Source: Arion vulgaris (lineage: Eukaryota > Mollusca > Gastropoda > Stylommatophora > Arionidae). From it: a stretch of 64,000 nucleotides of DNA. The notes beneath the pieces are model-generated. The model searched no databases and was not told the DNA's origin. It saw nothing but the letters and a program-made list of their open reading frames with translations. Below are positions 20,385 to 31,830 of the stretch, one piece after another (position 1 is the first letter of the stretch; the number at the start of each line of letters is the position of its first letter). The stretch covers positions 38,158,066-38,222,065 of the forward strand of contig CM036765.1 of assembly GCA_020796225.1 (NCBI GenBank). Reading direction: 5' to 3'. Position numbers and translations under genes: made by a program.

Positions 20385-20620
20385 TACTTAAGGTCAATTC
20401 TGAGAAGGGTAATGCTTCAATAGTTGCGGCATTCACTTCTGTCAACAAAATAACAAGTTTTTATAAAGCATTTTTGCATCCCTTATTTCTTGTATTGATT
20501 TTTCTTTCCAGCACTGCTGAAAGAATTGCAAGCTTTTAAGTGGTTAGTGTTTCTTTTGCATATTTTGTTATTTCACATGGAAGGTCATCTTGTCCTAGTG
20601 CTTTACTAGGATAGATAATT
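20385..20620 (-). pseudogene. Possible LINE reverse-transcriptase N-terminal fragment
   Basis: Minus strand reads KALGQDDLPCEITKYA, about 30 residues on an EIRDAKMLYKN-like stretch in another frame, resembling the GPDGIP.E...  and RDA.I..LYKNKGD blocks of LINE reverse transcriptases. Stops interrupt it. Similarity is short. Confidence 0.4.
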
Positions 20621-20806
20621 TATTGCAACATTAACAGTCTAGGCCATGATGTAATGTTCTTGTTCCGAGAATCCGTGAGTCCAACCACAATTAATAAGGT
20701 TGGTAGTATTTCTCTGCAGTTGGTTTCTGTCTAGCCACGACATAAAAAAATCAAACAGTTAGTTATGTAATGCTTTTTCCCTGTTAAACAACTAAGTTCG
20801 GATAAT

Positions 20807-20864
20807 GATGAAATACTTCTGTCTGGTCACAAGTTGATGAAATACTTCTGTCTGGTCACAAGTC
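20807..20864. repeat. 29-bp tandem duplication
   Basis: GATGAAATACTTCTGTCTGG... is repeated at 20807-20835 and 20836-20864 with one mismatch at the edge. The wider region 20690-20940 also shows a looser internal repetition (GTATTTCT...TTTCTGTC...TCTAGCCAC). Confidence 0.9.
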
Positions 20865-20899
20865 TAGCTAAAATTAATAGAGTGGTTGTATTTCTACCA

Positions 20900-22190
20900 C
20901 CTGACGTCTATTTCTGTCCTGGTCTAGCCACTACATTTAAGAACAAAGAAAGGATGCACTGCTTCCTTCCTGTGACACCAATACCTCCTGTATTTTTAAA
21001 AGGTTTCATCTTTCATTCAATCTGAACATTTTTCCAAGAATAATGTCTGGGTGCTGTACACATGAAATACCAGCTAAATTGGAAACACAATTTTGAGTTT
21101 AACGTTAGTGTGAATCGAGCTCAAGGTTGACATATTGACTTTATTAAAGACAAATTTCAGAAATCTGATTTTTTTCAAAATGTATTCTCCAAAGAATTGG
21201 GTTGATTGCTCTAACTTTTTTTTTATACACTAGTTACACAAGAATTACATAATGATTATCCTTTAAAATAGTATCATTTCAAAATGACCATTAAACATTG
21301 GATTTTTATTGTCACAGATTCCTACAAGGTTTCTCCATTGTTATTTAAGACTTGAAGAAACATACAAAGAATGAACATTTTTGCAAAATTAAACTAAACC
21401 TAAAAGTTCCACCCCATTTTCCGGGAAGAACTTTTATACAATCTGTGGACTGTGCATTGAAAGATTATGTTTGTTTTGATAAATTATGAAGAAATTGGGG
21501 CTTATGGGACAAATACTAAATATATTAAATGTTTTGACAGTAAATGCAAATAAAGACAGTTTAGACAATATAAAATTATGTTCTTTGTGTTACCAACACA
21601 GGTATTGAAAATACTGAACAGCATTTAATTTCAGCAAACCAAGACTGATCTACATAAACTGTACCGAGGCTTATTTTTAGGTCCTAAAAGTCTTCAGAAT
21701 GAGACTATATGATTGATGTCAACTGACAGACAAATAATACTCAAGTTAATTTTGGTATTAGATTCTTCAAAGTATATAATACTTTACTTCTACATAAGAA
21801 CAATAGCACTGATGCTAATCTAGAAATAGAAAATGTCAAAGAAAAATATATTCTAGGAGTTCTCAGTCAAGAGACATAGACTTCCACCCACAACTTGAGA
21901 CTTGTTTCAAAATCAAAATTGAGCCTTATTATTTTAAATCATGCCTCAGTGATCATAGGTACATAGCTACTCATTATGCATCTTGCAGAAAATAACATAA
22001 GCACTTTTGAATATCACAATTTAAAAAAAATACATTTTTGTTGATTGGAAAGAACAAATTTCAGTTTAAAAAAAAGATGAATTTAAGACAGTGAACAGTT
22101 TTTGGTTAGTGTACTTCAGTGTCATATATTTAAAGAGCTCGACGACTTTTATCCTTACATGTGCAATATCAGATGTTTGAGACTGTAATG
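20900..22190. other. No feature seen; may hold the start of the hAT relic
   Basis: AT-rich. 21560-21700 (+) gives LCSLCYQ-like fragments that could be the zinc-finger start of the ZBED-type hAT relic at 22810, but this is too weak to annotate. Confidence 0.35.
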
Positions 22191-22200
22191 TAATAATTAA

Positions 22201-22418
22201 CCCTTTCGCTGCTAAATACTTTCTGAAGGCTGAGCTAAAAATAGCTACTCTTTGTTCTAGATCACAAGCGTGAATGTACACCTATAGCAGTGACAGTAGC
22301 AATGTATAACGTGTTAACACGTCTTTATCTCACAGAGGAGAGATAATTACAGACGTGTTAATGCGTCTTTAGAAGTGACTGGGAAAAACGTATATATACG
22401 TCTTTAGCAGCTAAAGGG
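22201..22418. mobile_element. piggyBac-like MITE
   Basis: A 218-bp element between two TTAA sites (22197-22200, 22419-22422). The terminal inverted repeats are CCCTTTCGCTGCTAAATAC and CCCTTTAGCTGCTAAAGAC, 16 of 19 identical. TTAA targets and CCCTTT termini are characteristic of the piggyBac superfamily. Inside are repeated ACGTGTTAA/ACGTCTTTA motifs, including the palindrome ACGTGTTAACACGT. No coding capacity. Confidence 0.92.
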
Positions 22419-22809
22419 TTAAGAAGATATTCTCTTCTGTAACATCAGATGAGACACAAGTAAGAAACACAAATGTAACTGAATTTTCTTGGTGCTATTG
22501 TGAGAATCAGGATGGAACTACTTCTTTCAAATAAATAAATATATATATATATAAAATGTTAAATGACTTTACATCTGACAAAATTGATGCTGTAGGATCC
22601 ACATATATGACAGTAATGTACTCTATCTAGAGTTTGTAATTTAATGTCAGTATGAAAAAGATGTTACCATATATTTTCCTTTTTTTCTGGATTATTTTCA
22701 AGAATTATCAGGTTTAAAATCAAACTTTTAATCTGGAAACTGAGCTAGCTTGACAATTTAAAGACATTCATTATATGATCAATCGTCAGGTACTGGTTTA
22801 AAAAACAAA

Positions 22810-23620
22810 AACTTCCATATTCTCTAGGGAAGGTACAATTCATATTTTGGAATTTGTAAATGAAGGAGCTTTTAACTCACGACTTTTCAAGCAGCTATTA
22901 ATTAACATGAATACCGCACATCATGTTTCTGTTCCACACAGACGTTCAATGTCTGTCAAGAGAAAATGTAAAGGAGCTATTATTTGAGTTAAGAAATGAG
23001 CTCAAATTATTTGTCAAGTTCAATAAAAGATGATAGTTTCTGCTAGTTTGATGATGTGGATTTAATCATCTTGCCATTTTTAGGGGTCATTGGAAGCTTT
23101 CATGGGTAAGCTGAAAAATTGAAAGAGAAATGTCATGATAAAAAATGTTGCAATGTTTGAGTAACTGTCATTCTTTCTTGCTGCTGGAGGTAATGTGTTT
23201 TGAATTCGCTAAAGTAAAACAAGAAGACATGTTGTACCAGTTAACAGCACTGGAAAATGAATTCAGCAGATATTTCACCTTAATGCAGTGATGCAGAATT
23301 GAATTTTGTGTAAAGTTCATTAAAATTGTCTGGTGCGAAAAGTTCCTGTAGATCGTCAAGATAACTTCTAAAGCTGGAGATGGATTTACATGCAAGAGAA
23401 ATGTTCAATGAGAAATCAATCACTTCATTGTGACCATTGATGTGCGATTCCTACGCAGAAGTGTCAGAAGCAGCTATCCATGAAATGCTTCTGTTTTGTC
23501 GACATATCTTTGTTAATCTGACTTTTCATCCATGTTAGAAGTGAAAACAAAGTAGATTGAAATTTGAAAGTGACTTGCACTGTTGTACACTGACTGATCA
23601 GCAAATTTAACAGCAGGTGA
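22810..23620 (+). pseudogene. ZBED5/FAM200-type hAT transposase relic
   Basis: Plus-strand blocks in the order of the middle and C terminus of ZBED5-like hAT transposases: LEFVNEGAFNSRLFKQLL, DVQCLSRENVKELLFELRNE (family motif TEVRWLSRGKVL..LFELR), FLGVIGSFHGKLKN-like, VKQEDMLYQLTALENEFSRY, and finally STYLC.SDFSSMLEVKTK and LKFESDLHC, the dimerisation end. Frameshifts and stops occur throughout. The N-terminal zinc finger and first catalytic Asp region are not recognised. No termini found. Different family from hAT1 and hAT2. Confidence 0.8.
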
Positions 23621-24095
23621 AGAATAAGTAGTTAACGGTTTCTTTTGACTGTAAACGTCAACTAAATAAACTGCATTACAATACACTGGAATTCTTTTAA
23701 ACTTTTGTTTATAGAAATATATTTCAGGTTACTCTGTCATTATAGTTATTTGAAGCAGTTAGCTATGGTTTTTAAAAAAAACAAATTTGTATCAAAATTT
23801 AAAAATCCGCCATATAAAAGCTGTTGTTAATAAGTCCTTAATTAAACTGCTCTATGAAAATAATAGGAGCAAATATATATGTATGTACCAATATCGGGGA
23901 AAAAGATGTTCAACTTTATTTGCATGTTATTTAGAATGCGGTCAGGCATTCTTGGAACAAAAAAGCAGTGAAAATGACTTTGACATTCGTTTTTTTAAAA
24001 CGGTGCTTATGGTAGAATATGCTGAAAACCACTGGTCTAGCTGAACCCCGACGTGTACTCACAAATTGATGATTATTTATAAGTTACTGTAACAC

Positions 24096-24096
<1 letters not shown>

Positions 24097-24164
<68 letters not shown>

Positions 24165-24175
24165 ATATATATATA
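24097..24175. repeat. (TA)n microsatellite
   Basis: About 79 bp of nearly pure TA with one TATTA interruption. Confidence 0.98.
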
Positions 24176-24524
24176 GGATCAATAATTGCGCATATAATTC
24201 GTTGTATCGTTTGTATTTAGGGTTGTATAGTCTTGATTGGGAGAATGTAAATACTTTTATACCAGACTATTCGATTGCTGATAAGTCACTTTCTTCTCTA
24301 AGTATAATTTCTTCTTGCATTTGCGCTCAATGAATTTATAATGGAAACATTCGCAATGCCATTTTTCAAGCAAGGGAAATAAGGATTCAACCATGCGATG
24401 TTTTTGTGTTCATCATATTTCATTGGTTCACTCCCTTAGTAGTTGCCTAGATGCAAACACTATCACTTTAGTACACTACGGTTACAATCTGGTTTCCTTC
24501 TAGGCATCAAATGGTAGAAGAAAA

Positions 24525-24705
24525 CTGGTCACTACAGAGATGAAGTGTCTACGCAGAATACAAATGAAGACAGCAGGAAAAACTGAACTTCATCAAGAAA
24601 CAACATATTAAATGGTTCGGCCACATATGCAGATTGCCAATAGACAGTGCGATTCAAAGAGCAATGCACCCCGATACAGTGGATACAAGGCAAAGGGTGA
24701 ACCAC
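24525..24705 (+). pseudogene. LINE C-terminal fragment
   Basis: EMKCLRRIQMKTAGK then, after a frameshift, IKWFGHICRLPIDSAIQRAM. This is the EM..LRRI.G......KW.GH..RM segment that follows the reverse transcriptase in several non-LTR families. Short and broken. Confidence 0.7.
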
Positions 24706-25126
24706 ATAAATAATAGAGGCAGTGAAAAGCATTGTTTATGAAGTGCACACAAAGCCCGTTCTGTAAATATTCTTATCCTGACGCCGTGAGGCAAAACATG
24801 ATTAGAGAGAGAGAAAAAAAAAAGAAAGACAGTCCGCTGGAACAGATATCTGCTGCATACATGGTAAATCAATTGATACTTATTTCATTACAGAAAAACA
24901 ATTTACTGAATATTTTTCGTCGCGGGTGTCCTTCGTAACTTGAATGTTTATAACTTAACTCATTGAATCATAGCCCCGTTTTCAGCGGTGTCGTCTAGTG
25001 ATGCGACCGTGCTTGGTCTTGATCAGGATATATTTGGATTGACAAATCTTGCCTCAGCGAAGCATCAAACCTACCAACAATTTGAAACACATGTTATATA
25101 TTATAAATATAAATGAGAGAAATAGG

Positions 25127-25726
25127 TGTTACTTGTGGTTGACTAGACATTTCTCAGATTTCATCACTTCTCTTGAACTCGTTTCATTTTATGTTCATAA
25201 TTTTTTGCAATCTATTTTCAAATGCATTCACCATACTTTCTATATCTTTAGTCATTTTCGAACTCTCGCTGGCATATTTTAGGAATGATACAACGTAGAA
25301 ATTGAAAATCTGTAATTTAGTTTTAAAACTATATAACTTGCAGTTCCATATTTTATTTATACTTTTAAAAGATGATGCTTTGACAATTGGTAGCCTAATT
25401 TTTCTTTAAAAAAAAACATTTCCTGTGCAATCAAAATTGCTACCCAAGTAGGTGAGCTGCACTGTTATTTTTATTATTTTGGATTCCAGGGTGATATCTA
25501 TATTACTAGCCATATGTATCTTCATTATATTTGTCTTTTCATAGCTTATCCACAGTCCAAATGTTGATGCTATAGATGACAAGTTGCCTGTTTTTTGTGT
25601 GTGCATATCTTGGTTTTTATTTAACAATATCATCTGCAAAATTTTAATCTTCTAGTTGTTAACTATTTTCTATCCACTCGAAGCCATTTTCGTCCCTGCA
25701 ACATTTTCTCATCGCGCAGTCGACGG

Positions 25727-25735
<9 letters not shown>
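25127..25735 (-). pseudogene. RTE-like LINE fragment next to (TA)n
   Basis: Collinear with 18340-18935 at the nucleotide level (TTGACTAGACAT, CTCTCGCTGGCATAT, TATATAACTTGCAGTTCCAT, GCATATCTTGGTTTT). The minus strand keeps FNSN/YASESW-type and NLSSIAST.GL.ISYEK blocks; the FADD box has decayed. The 5' side stops in a (TA)n tract at 25732, and the 3' side lacks the tail. Confidence 0.85.
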
Positions 25736-25773
<38 letters not shown>

Positions 25774-25785
25774 TATATATATATA
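25732..25785. repeat. (TA)n microsatellite
   Basis: TA tract abutting the LINE fragment; further ATATAT and ACACACAT runs continue to about 25855. Confidence 0.95.
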
Positions 25786-26454
25786 AACCAACATATATAT
25801 ATGTATATATCTATATTGTATATAAACACATACGTACACACACACATATATATATGGCCATTGTCTGGGCGATGAGAAAAATATATACACTGTCAATATA
25901 AAACTTCCAATTGTTTAACTGAGAAAAATGTGAAACATCATGGTAACGTATTCGGTCAGAAAAAGTACCCAGTACGTGAAGCAATCAAATTGTAAAAGAT
26001 AATTGTGTAGAATATTGATCATCAGCAACCTTTATTAGAAATTACACACATCGATGAAGTGCAAATCTATACAACACTGTTGTGTAAGAAATTCACACTG
26101 GATCGTTTTTCATGCATTAGACGGCTGCATTGTAGACCGCTAACGAGTTCATCTTTATAGAGGAGCTTGCTATTTCTGTGCTTTCCAAACGTTAAGTTTA
26201 TTGTTTGCCACAAAGTCACGACTGTGAAACTCGCATAAAAATGTTAGTGGTGTCGGTGTTTATGCATATGGCGAACCACATGGCTGTTCCTCCACTGTCA
26301 ACATTCTTCGTGCTCCTTCTGCAATCTTGTATCGTAGTACAGACATTTTGAAGAAATGAGATATGAGAACAAACAACGTATGGTGTCTCTACCAATACTA
26401 TTTAAGGTGTTGCAGTACATGTAAAACTAAAAATATGCATCCTATAAGTACTCT

Positions 26455-26890
26455 ATACTTACTTTTCTTCTCAGCTCTATGCCTCAACAGTTGTTCGCCA
26501 CTTTTCTTGGTCTCTGGCTGCTTTTTATGGCTTCCCAGGATAGTCCAGCACCCTTCAGTTCCTCAAGAAGACTTCATCTCCAAATTTCACCCAAGTGCTT
26601 GTCTAGGGATACTCATCTGTGTCTTCCGTAGTGTATGTCCGACCCACCGCAATTTTCTCGTTTTAACCTGGGTTACCATGTGTTCTTATCCTGTTTTTAT
26701 CCACAGGTCTGTGTTTGCAACTTCTTCATACCATCCCAGTCTGAGGATACGTCGAAGACATCCGTTGACAAAGGTCTGAATCTTATTTGTATTTAACTTG
26801 GTGACTCGCCATGTTTCCGAGCCATACAGCAACACAGATTTCACATTTGAGTTTAATATCCCGAGCTTTGTTTTAGTGAAAATGGCATTA
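26455..26890 (-). pseudogene. LINE reverse-transcriptase C terminus
   Basis: Minus strand is open over much of its length: TKTKLGILNSNVKSVLLYGS, ETWRVTKLNTNKIQTFVNGC, LRRILRLGWYEEVANTDLW, then KLRWVGHTLRK and SIPRQALGE. These are the connection and C-terminal blocks of RTE-like non-LTR elements. The reverse-transcriptase catalytic core and the tail are absent. Confidence 0.88.
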
Positions 26891-26999
26891 CATTTCCACC
26901 CTGTGTGCAGAATAGCAAATGAATATCTGGTGTAGAAGGTGATTATTTATGCTTCAGTGTTCATGTAGTTTATAATTATATCAGGTTGAGGGAATTTCA

Positions 27000-28600
27000 C
27001 TTCTCCATTGTCAGTCTGTCCAGATATGTTGCAATGAGATAAAATCCACGGTATCACACCCCTTTCTTTTCTTAAAACTGATGGCATTGATTACATTGAG
27101 AAGTTTAGTCTGATTATGCTGTAGTTTTTGAAGCTCCAACTCTTTTCGATTTGATTCCCCAAAAAAATCACGTACTTTCCGTTTTAAGTCATTGTAAAGT
27201 AGGAGATGAGTTGTTGAAGTGACTGATAAGTGGAGTAGCGACTGATCGATCTTCCAGTTTGCGTGACAGCTCTTATATTGTAGAACAGTGATTTCAAACA
27301 GGGTCTCAGTGATCCTACGTTGAGAAAATTTAACAGTGATGTTGACTGCATTATGTACTTACTAGCTATACCGGTAAATCTAGCGGAGATCACCAGAAGA
27401 GGCTGTCAGATGGACTATGGTATCATGGTTAGAGCTGAACAGGGTCAAGAATAGAATTCGGCAGAGAACGATAACTGCGACTCCATGTTCTATCCTTAAC
27501 AAACTGTAGTGGTAATTAGTTGTTAGTTTCTCTGATGTCTGATAAGTGCATTTCAAAACAGTTAATGTTTGACGAGCTTTAAGTGGGCAGACGACGGTTG
27601 GTGGACAGAAAAAAAAACACTTTAAAGACGCTTTTAAAGTGTCTCTAAAATGACTTAATATACGTAAATATCACGTTCTGTGAATCCCCTGCGCAAGATC
27701 GCCAAAGGTGGCACAAGAAAAATTCGCATAGATGAGAATCGTCGTACTGTTGAAGGGTAAAAACAGAACACACAACACCCACATGTCTCACTCTGACCTG
27801 TTGTAGAGGATTGTATTTCAAAATTGGACTCTACAGTCACCCCCGCACACACCAGCGAGGTGTAACATCACACACCGGAGGCTGTTGTCATCTGGCAATC
27901 GACGGCTATTATTAGTAGTTAGTAGTTGCAGTAGTTAGTTGTAAGTAGTAGTAGTTAATATTAGTTGTTGCCGCAGTAGCAGCAGTGGCAACACAATACA
28001 TCTTTGCGAGTGTCTGCTTTTCTTTTAGCCTTATACTTATCAGAAATCTCTGTATTAATAATTACAATGATTATAATAACTGTATTGTTTAGAAAAGTTT
28101 ACGGTTGTACCAGTTCTAATTATAGTACTGCTTCACTTCCGGCATGTACGTTCCGACTTCCTGCTTACAATTAGTTGTATGTGCATTCGTACTTATCTAT
28201 TGTGTTCTTTTTTCTTTAGAGGGAGGGGAACTTGTGTGCATTTCATGTACTCTAGAAGATTGGGAACGGCTACTGCAGAATTAATTAATTAATTTGGTAG
28301 CATGTCACTTTGTTCACATGACACCTTTCCTAAAAACCTCTCTATCAAATGCAAGGTGCCCCGCATCTGATACATTTTTTTTGCAATTCGTCCATCTCAT
28401 CTTGTACTCAACTTCTTCTTAACAGTATCTTTCTTTTTTTTGGTATGTACCTTTTCATAATTTTCTTCTCCAAGCCGTTGTGACATTTTTATATGACAAA
28501 AGTAATTCCCATTTATTAACTTGATTTAAAAATAGTTAACTATTTTTAATGTCGAGTTCTTGTGTTATAGATTCATTTGTAGTTTGCTGCGTCCCTGATA
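27000..28600. other. No feature seen
   Basis: No coding motif. 27905-27990 is a cryptic simple repeat of TAGTAGTT-like units. 27655-27880 has higher GC but no recognised identity. Confidence 0.4.
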
Positions 28601-28624
28601 ATTTGAGGTATACTATATAATATA

Positions 28625-28855
28625 GTTCTGCAGAAGACACAGTCGAGTGTCACTAGACAATCACTCGAGTGGAATCCACAAGAAAAACGGAAAAGGGGTT
28701 GTCCTAAACAGATCTGGAGACGGAGTCTTCTTGAGGAACTGAAGGATGTCATGGGAATCCATAAAGAAAATAGCAAGAAATCGGAGGTAATGGTGAACAA
28801 CTGTTGAGACCATGTGCTCTACGAGCAGCGGAGAGGAATAAGAAGAATGTATATT
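28625..28855 (+). pseudogene. LINE 3' coding end
   Basis: RQSLEWNPQ.KRKRGCPK, IWRRSLLEELKDVMG and a closing DRxxW-like region match the extreme C terminus of RTE-like LINEs (RQ.L.WNPQGKRKRGRP...WRR). Orientation is opposite to the piece at 26455. Confidence 0.8.
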
Positions 28856-29354
28856 ATAGCTATTCTTTTCGACAACTTCTAAGATTATAGAATACTGACA
28901 TCACTTTTTATAACGACAGGTGAGTTACAATAATATCTAAGCAACCGCTAAGAATAGAGTATTTTATGGACTATTTCTAAACCAAACTGACATTTCCAGA
29001 TCAGACGACGTTGTTGCATTCCGGATGCCAGACTAGTAATAGAGTGAAAGACCTAAATCGATTTTTCAACGAGTACGACGTCTGTAGTCCCGAACTGAGC
29101 TCTTATTCATCTTCCTGTCAGAGATGTTATTGCAAAATATGTCTTCAAGTATTTGTCAGCAGCATTTAGCCATGAAGAACACGAAAATATATGAAAGGAG
29201 ATAGTGACAGTAGACATAGTAGTGAATATAATGAGGGATACGATTTACTGAAATAAAGAGAGAGAGACGATCTTTATATCTCGTGACTGTAGTTTAGAAT
29301 TGACTAATATTTACGTTTGAGATATAGATCAAAATTCGAGTATTGAACACTACG

Positions 29355-29605
29355 ATCTTCATCAGGTGCCATGCCAGATGGCGTTGGCGATCATGGATCT
29401 TCATAAATCTCTGGAATTTGCAATCATCTCAGATATTGACTCTCTTCTGTGCAATGAAGTCAGGCTGTCTAAAATTGTCTTTTTCTGTCTTCCTATACCT
29501 CGTCTTCCTTCGATTTTACCGCTTGTCACAATGTGTTCTAACCATCCCCTTCTCACCACAGAACACACTACGATACCCTTAGATAAAAGTGATAACGAGA
29601 CCACC
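29355..29605 (-). pseudogene. LINE 3' coding end, another family
   Basis: Minus strand: GKIEGRRGIGRQKKTILDSL then ISEMIANSRDLRRSMIANA, the common C terminus of a non-LTR family (GK..G.RGRGRQ..TYLD......W R.MI.NA). It stops 30 bp before hAT1. The 3' tail is not clear. Confidence 0.75.
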
Positions 29606-30234
29606 TAACATATAAAGAAAATTATTCACACCTTTAGCTCCAGCGTTGTCAATCTAGAATCTTTAATGCTAGATCTAGCATTATTTTTTGCGATCTAATG
29701 CGATCTTTTTGCGATTAATAATTTGAATCTAGCATCTAGCAGGAAATCTAACATTAAAATAAAATTAGTTAGCATTTTTTTTGGGTTCATGAATCAGTAA
29801 ATCGACAAAAACAAAACGAAAGAACACATAAAATTAAATGCAGCGAGATTCGAGTAATGAATTTTTTAGTATGATACTGTCTATCTGAGGTGTAACTTGT
29901 TCAAGCTTGTTGGCTTGTCACCAGCTTCTGTATTTGCTCGCAGTTCATCAGTGACTGTTCTTAAGTGATATAATTTCCAAACCAACGGAGGACTGTGTTA
30001 AAATCATAAAGTGAATCCCTCATTCAGCAATGAGTAAAGCTACACCAACGTATCCGCAAATATATCGAAAGCAGCGCCGGATTAGCCTAGTAGCAGAAGT
30101 AGCAAATGCTACGGGCCCCGCGCTTCTGGGGGCCCGCGCCTATGTGACAGAGCTAAGCTGTCACTAGTCATAAACAAGGAACTACGGTTGGGAGGTGGGT
30201 AATAATATTCCCTTTCTTTTTTTTCCTTATTCTA

Positions 30235-30316
30235 CTTCTTCTTCCAACGTTTTCAGAAATGGATTTGTTTACTTTTAAAGTAGTTAGTGATCAACAGGTG
30301 TCCATGTACATCTCCA
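30235..30316 (-). repeat. LINE-alpha 3' end captured between duplicated hAT2 ends
   Basis: On the minus strand: TGTACATGGACACCTGTTGA, ACTACTTTAAAAGTAAAC and GAAAACGTTGGAAGAAGAAG. This is the same 82 bp as the end of the LINE at 9784-9890. It sits exactly between two copies of the hAT2 left terminus. Confidence 0.9.
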
Positions 30317-30944
30317 CAGCACCGGATTAGCCTAGTAGCATAGTAGCAAATGCTACGGGCCCCGCGCCTATGTGACAGAGTTAAGCTGTCACTAGTCATA
30401 AACAAGGAACCAAGGTTGGGAGGTGGGCAATAATATCCTCCTTTCATTTTGTCTTATTTATGTTATTTATTTTTCTGGCTCAGCATATAAATACTTATAC
30501 AAATAAAGGAAAGGGACATACATCATACTTATCAAAAACAACATGTGAGGAATTTATCCATCTAATTGCATCATATTATTTGCGAAATTAGGAAATGCAA
30601 GTACTATTCCGTATCACTGGACTCTACTCCAGACATTTCGCATGTGGACCAGCTCACTGTAATAGTGCGCTATGTGTTACCATCTGAACCAGTGGAAAGG
30701 TTTGTGAAGTTCTTGGTTATAGAAGGTCATACTGCTGAACAACTCGCCCAAAGTTTACTTGGTGTTTTAAAGAAAATGGCATTGATATCAAAGACTGTCG
30801 TGGTTAAAGCTATGACCGGAGACCCACCCAGAACTAGGGTTGTCTTTTTAACAATTCACAGAAAAAAACTACCGAACATATTCTCATACAAGTTGGCCAC
30901 ATGATGAAAAACAACGTTTAGTGTATGCATTATAATTATTGATT

Positions 30945-31072
30945 TAAAAAAATCGTCACTCCTGTTGTTCGTTTGCTTGATAAAGGCCTTATTGGTCGAA
31001 ATGTTGCTGTATGTTGTCATTGTTTGTGTAATTTGTAAAACTACAGTACTTTGTGATTACGTGTTTTGCCAA
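30945..31072 (+). repeat. Penelope/hammerhead-like 115-bp repeat, copy 3
   Basis: AAATCGTCACTCCTGTTG, GCTTGATAAAGGCC-TTAT-TGGTCGAAATG, then TTTGTAAAACTACAGTACTT and a TTACGTGTTTTG end. Same limits as at 10478, which defines a unit of about 115-120 bp. Inserted in hAT2. Confidence 0.85.
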
Positions 31073-31207
31073 TCAAATAGTTTTACTGCAGTCTCGTCTA
31101 TATTGTGATTATTCCCAAATGTAGAAATAGTCTTACGAATTTACTTGTCTTTAATGATTACTAACTGCAGCGGAGAACGTTTTACATTAAAGCGTATACA
31201 AAGTGAG

Positions 31208-31830
31208 ATTTTTTAATTTAAATCTTTTTTTCCGATCCAGAAGCAATTGAGCTTTTCAGCTCTTCGGCTCGGTGCCATGGACACCGTAAATCTGGGGAAT
31301 CTGTGGCTTTTCTGCCATCCCGCGGAATTGAACCCGCACACACAGAGGGATAGTCACCCGTAGTCAACGCGCTACGAACACGCTGGGCAGACGGGCGTAC
31401 AAAGTGAGTTTTTTTTTTTCCGATCCAGAAGCACTTGGCTTTTTCAGCTCTTCGGCTCGGTGCCATGGACATCGTAACCCTTCGGTTCGGTGCCACGAAC
31501 ACCGTGAATCTGGGGAATCTGTGGCTTTTTCTGCCGGCCCACGGAATTGAACCCGTACACACAGAGGGCTAGTCACCCACAGTCCAACGCGCTACGAACA
31601 CGCTGGGCACGCGGGCTACAAAGTGAGTTCTTTTCTTTTCCGATCCAGAAGCACTTGAGCTTTTCAGCTCTTCGGCTCGGTGCCATGGACATCGTAACCT
31701 TCGGTTCGGTGCCACGAACACCGTGAATCTGGGAATCTGTGGCTTTCTGCCTGCCCACGGAATTGAACCGTACACAGAGGGCTAGTCACCCACAGTCCAA
31801 CGCGCTACGAACACGCTGGGCACGCGGGCT
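31208..31830 (-). mobile_element. Triple tandem tRNA-SINE (SINE-N) joined by its own TSD
   Basis: Three head-to-tail copies (31208-31398, 31409-31617, 31628-31830), each separated and flanked by ACAAAGTGAG (31198, 31399, 31618, 31831). On the minus strand each unit has a tRNA-like head, with TTCGTAGCGCGTTGG as A box and ACGGGTTCAATTCC as B box. A body with GGTGTTCGTGGCACCGA and CTTCTGGATCGGAAA follows, then an A-rich tail. Units 2 and 3 carry an extra duplicated TTCGGTTCGGTGCCACGAAC piece absent in unit 1. The outer 10-mers are the TSD of the insertion in hAT2. Confidence 0.93.
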
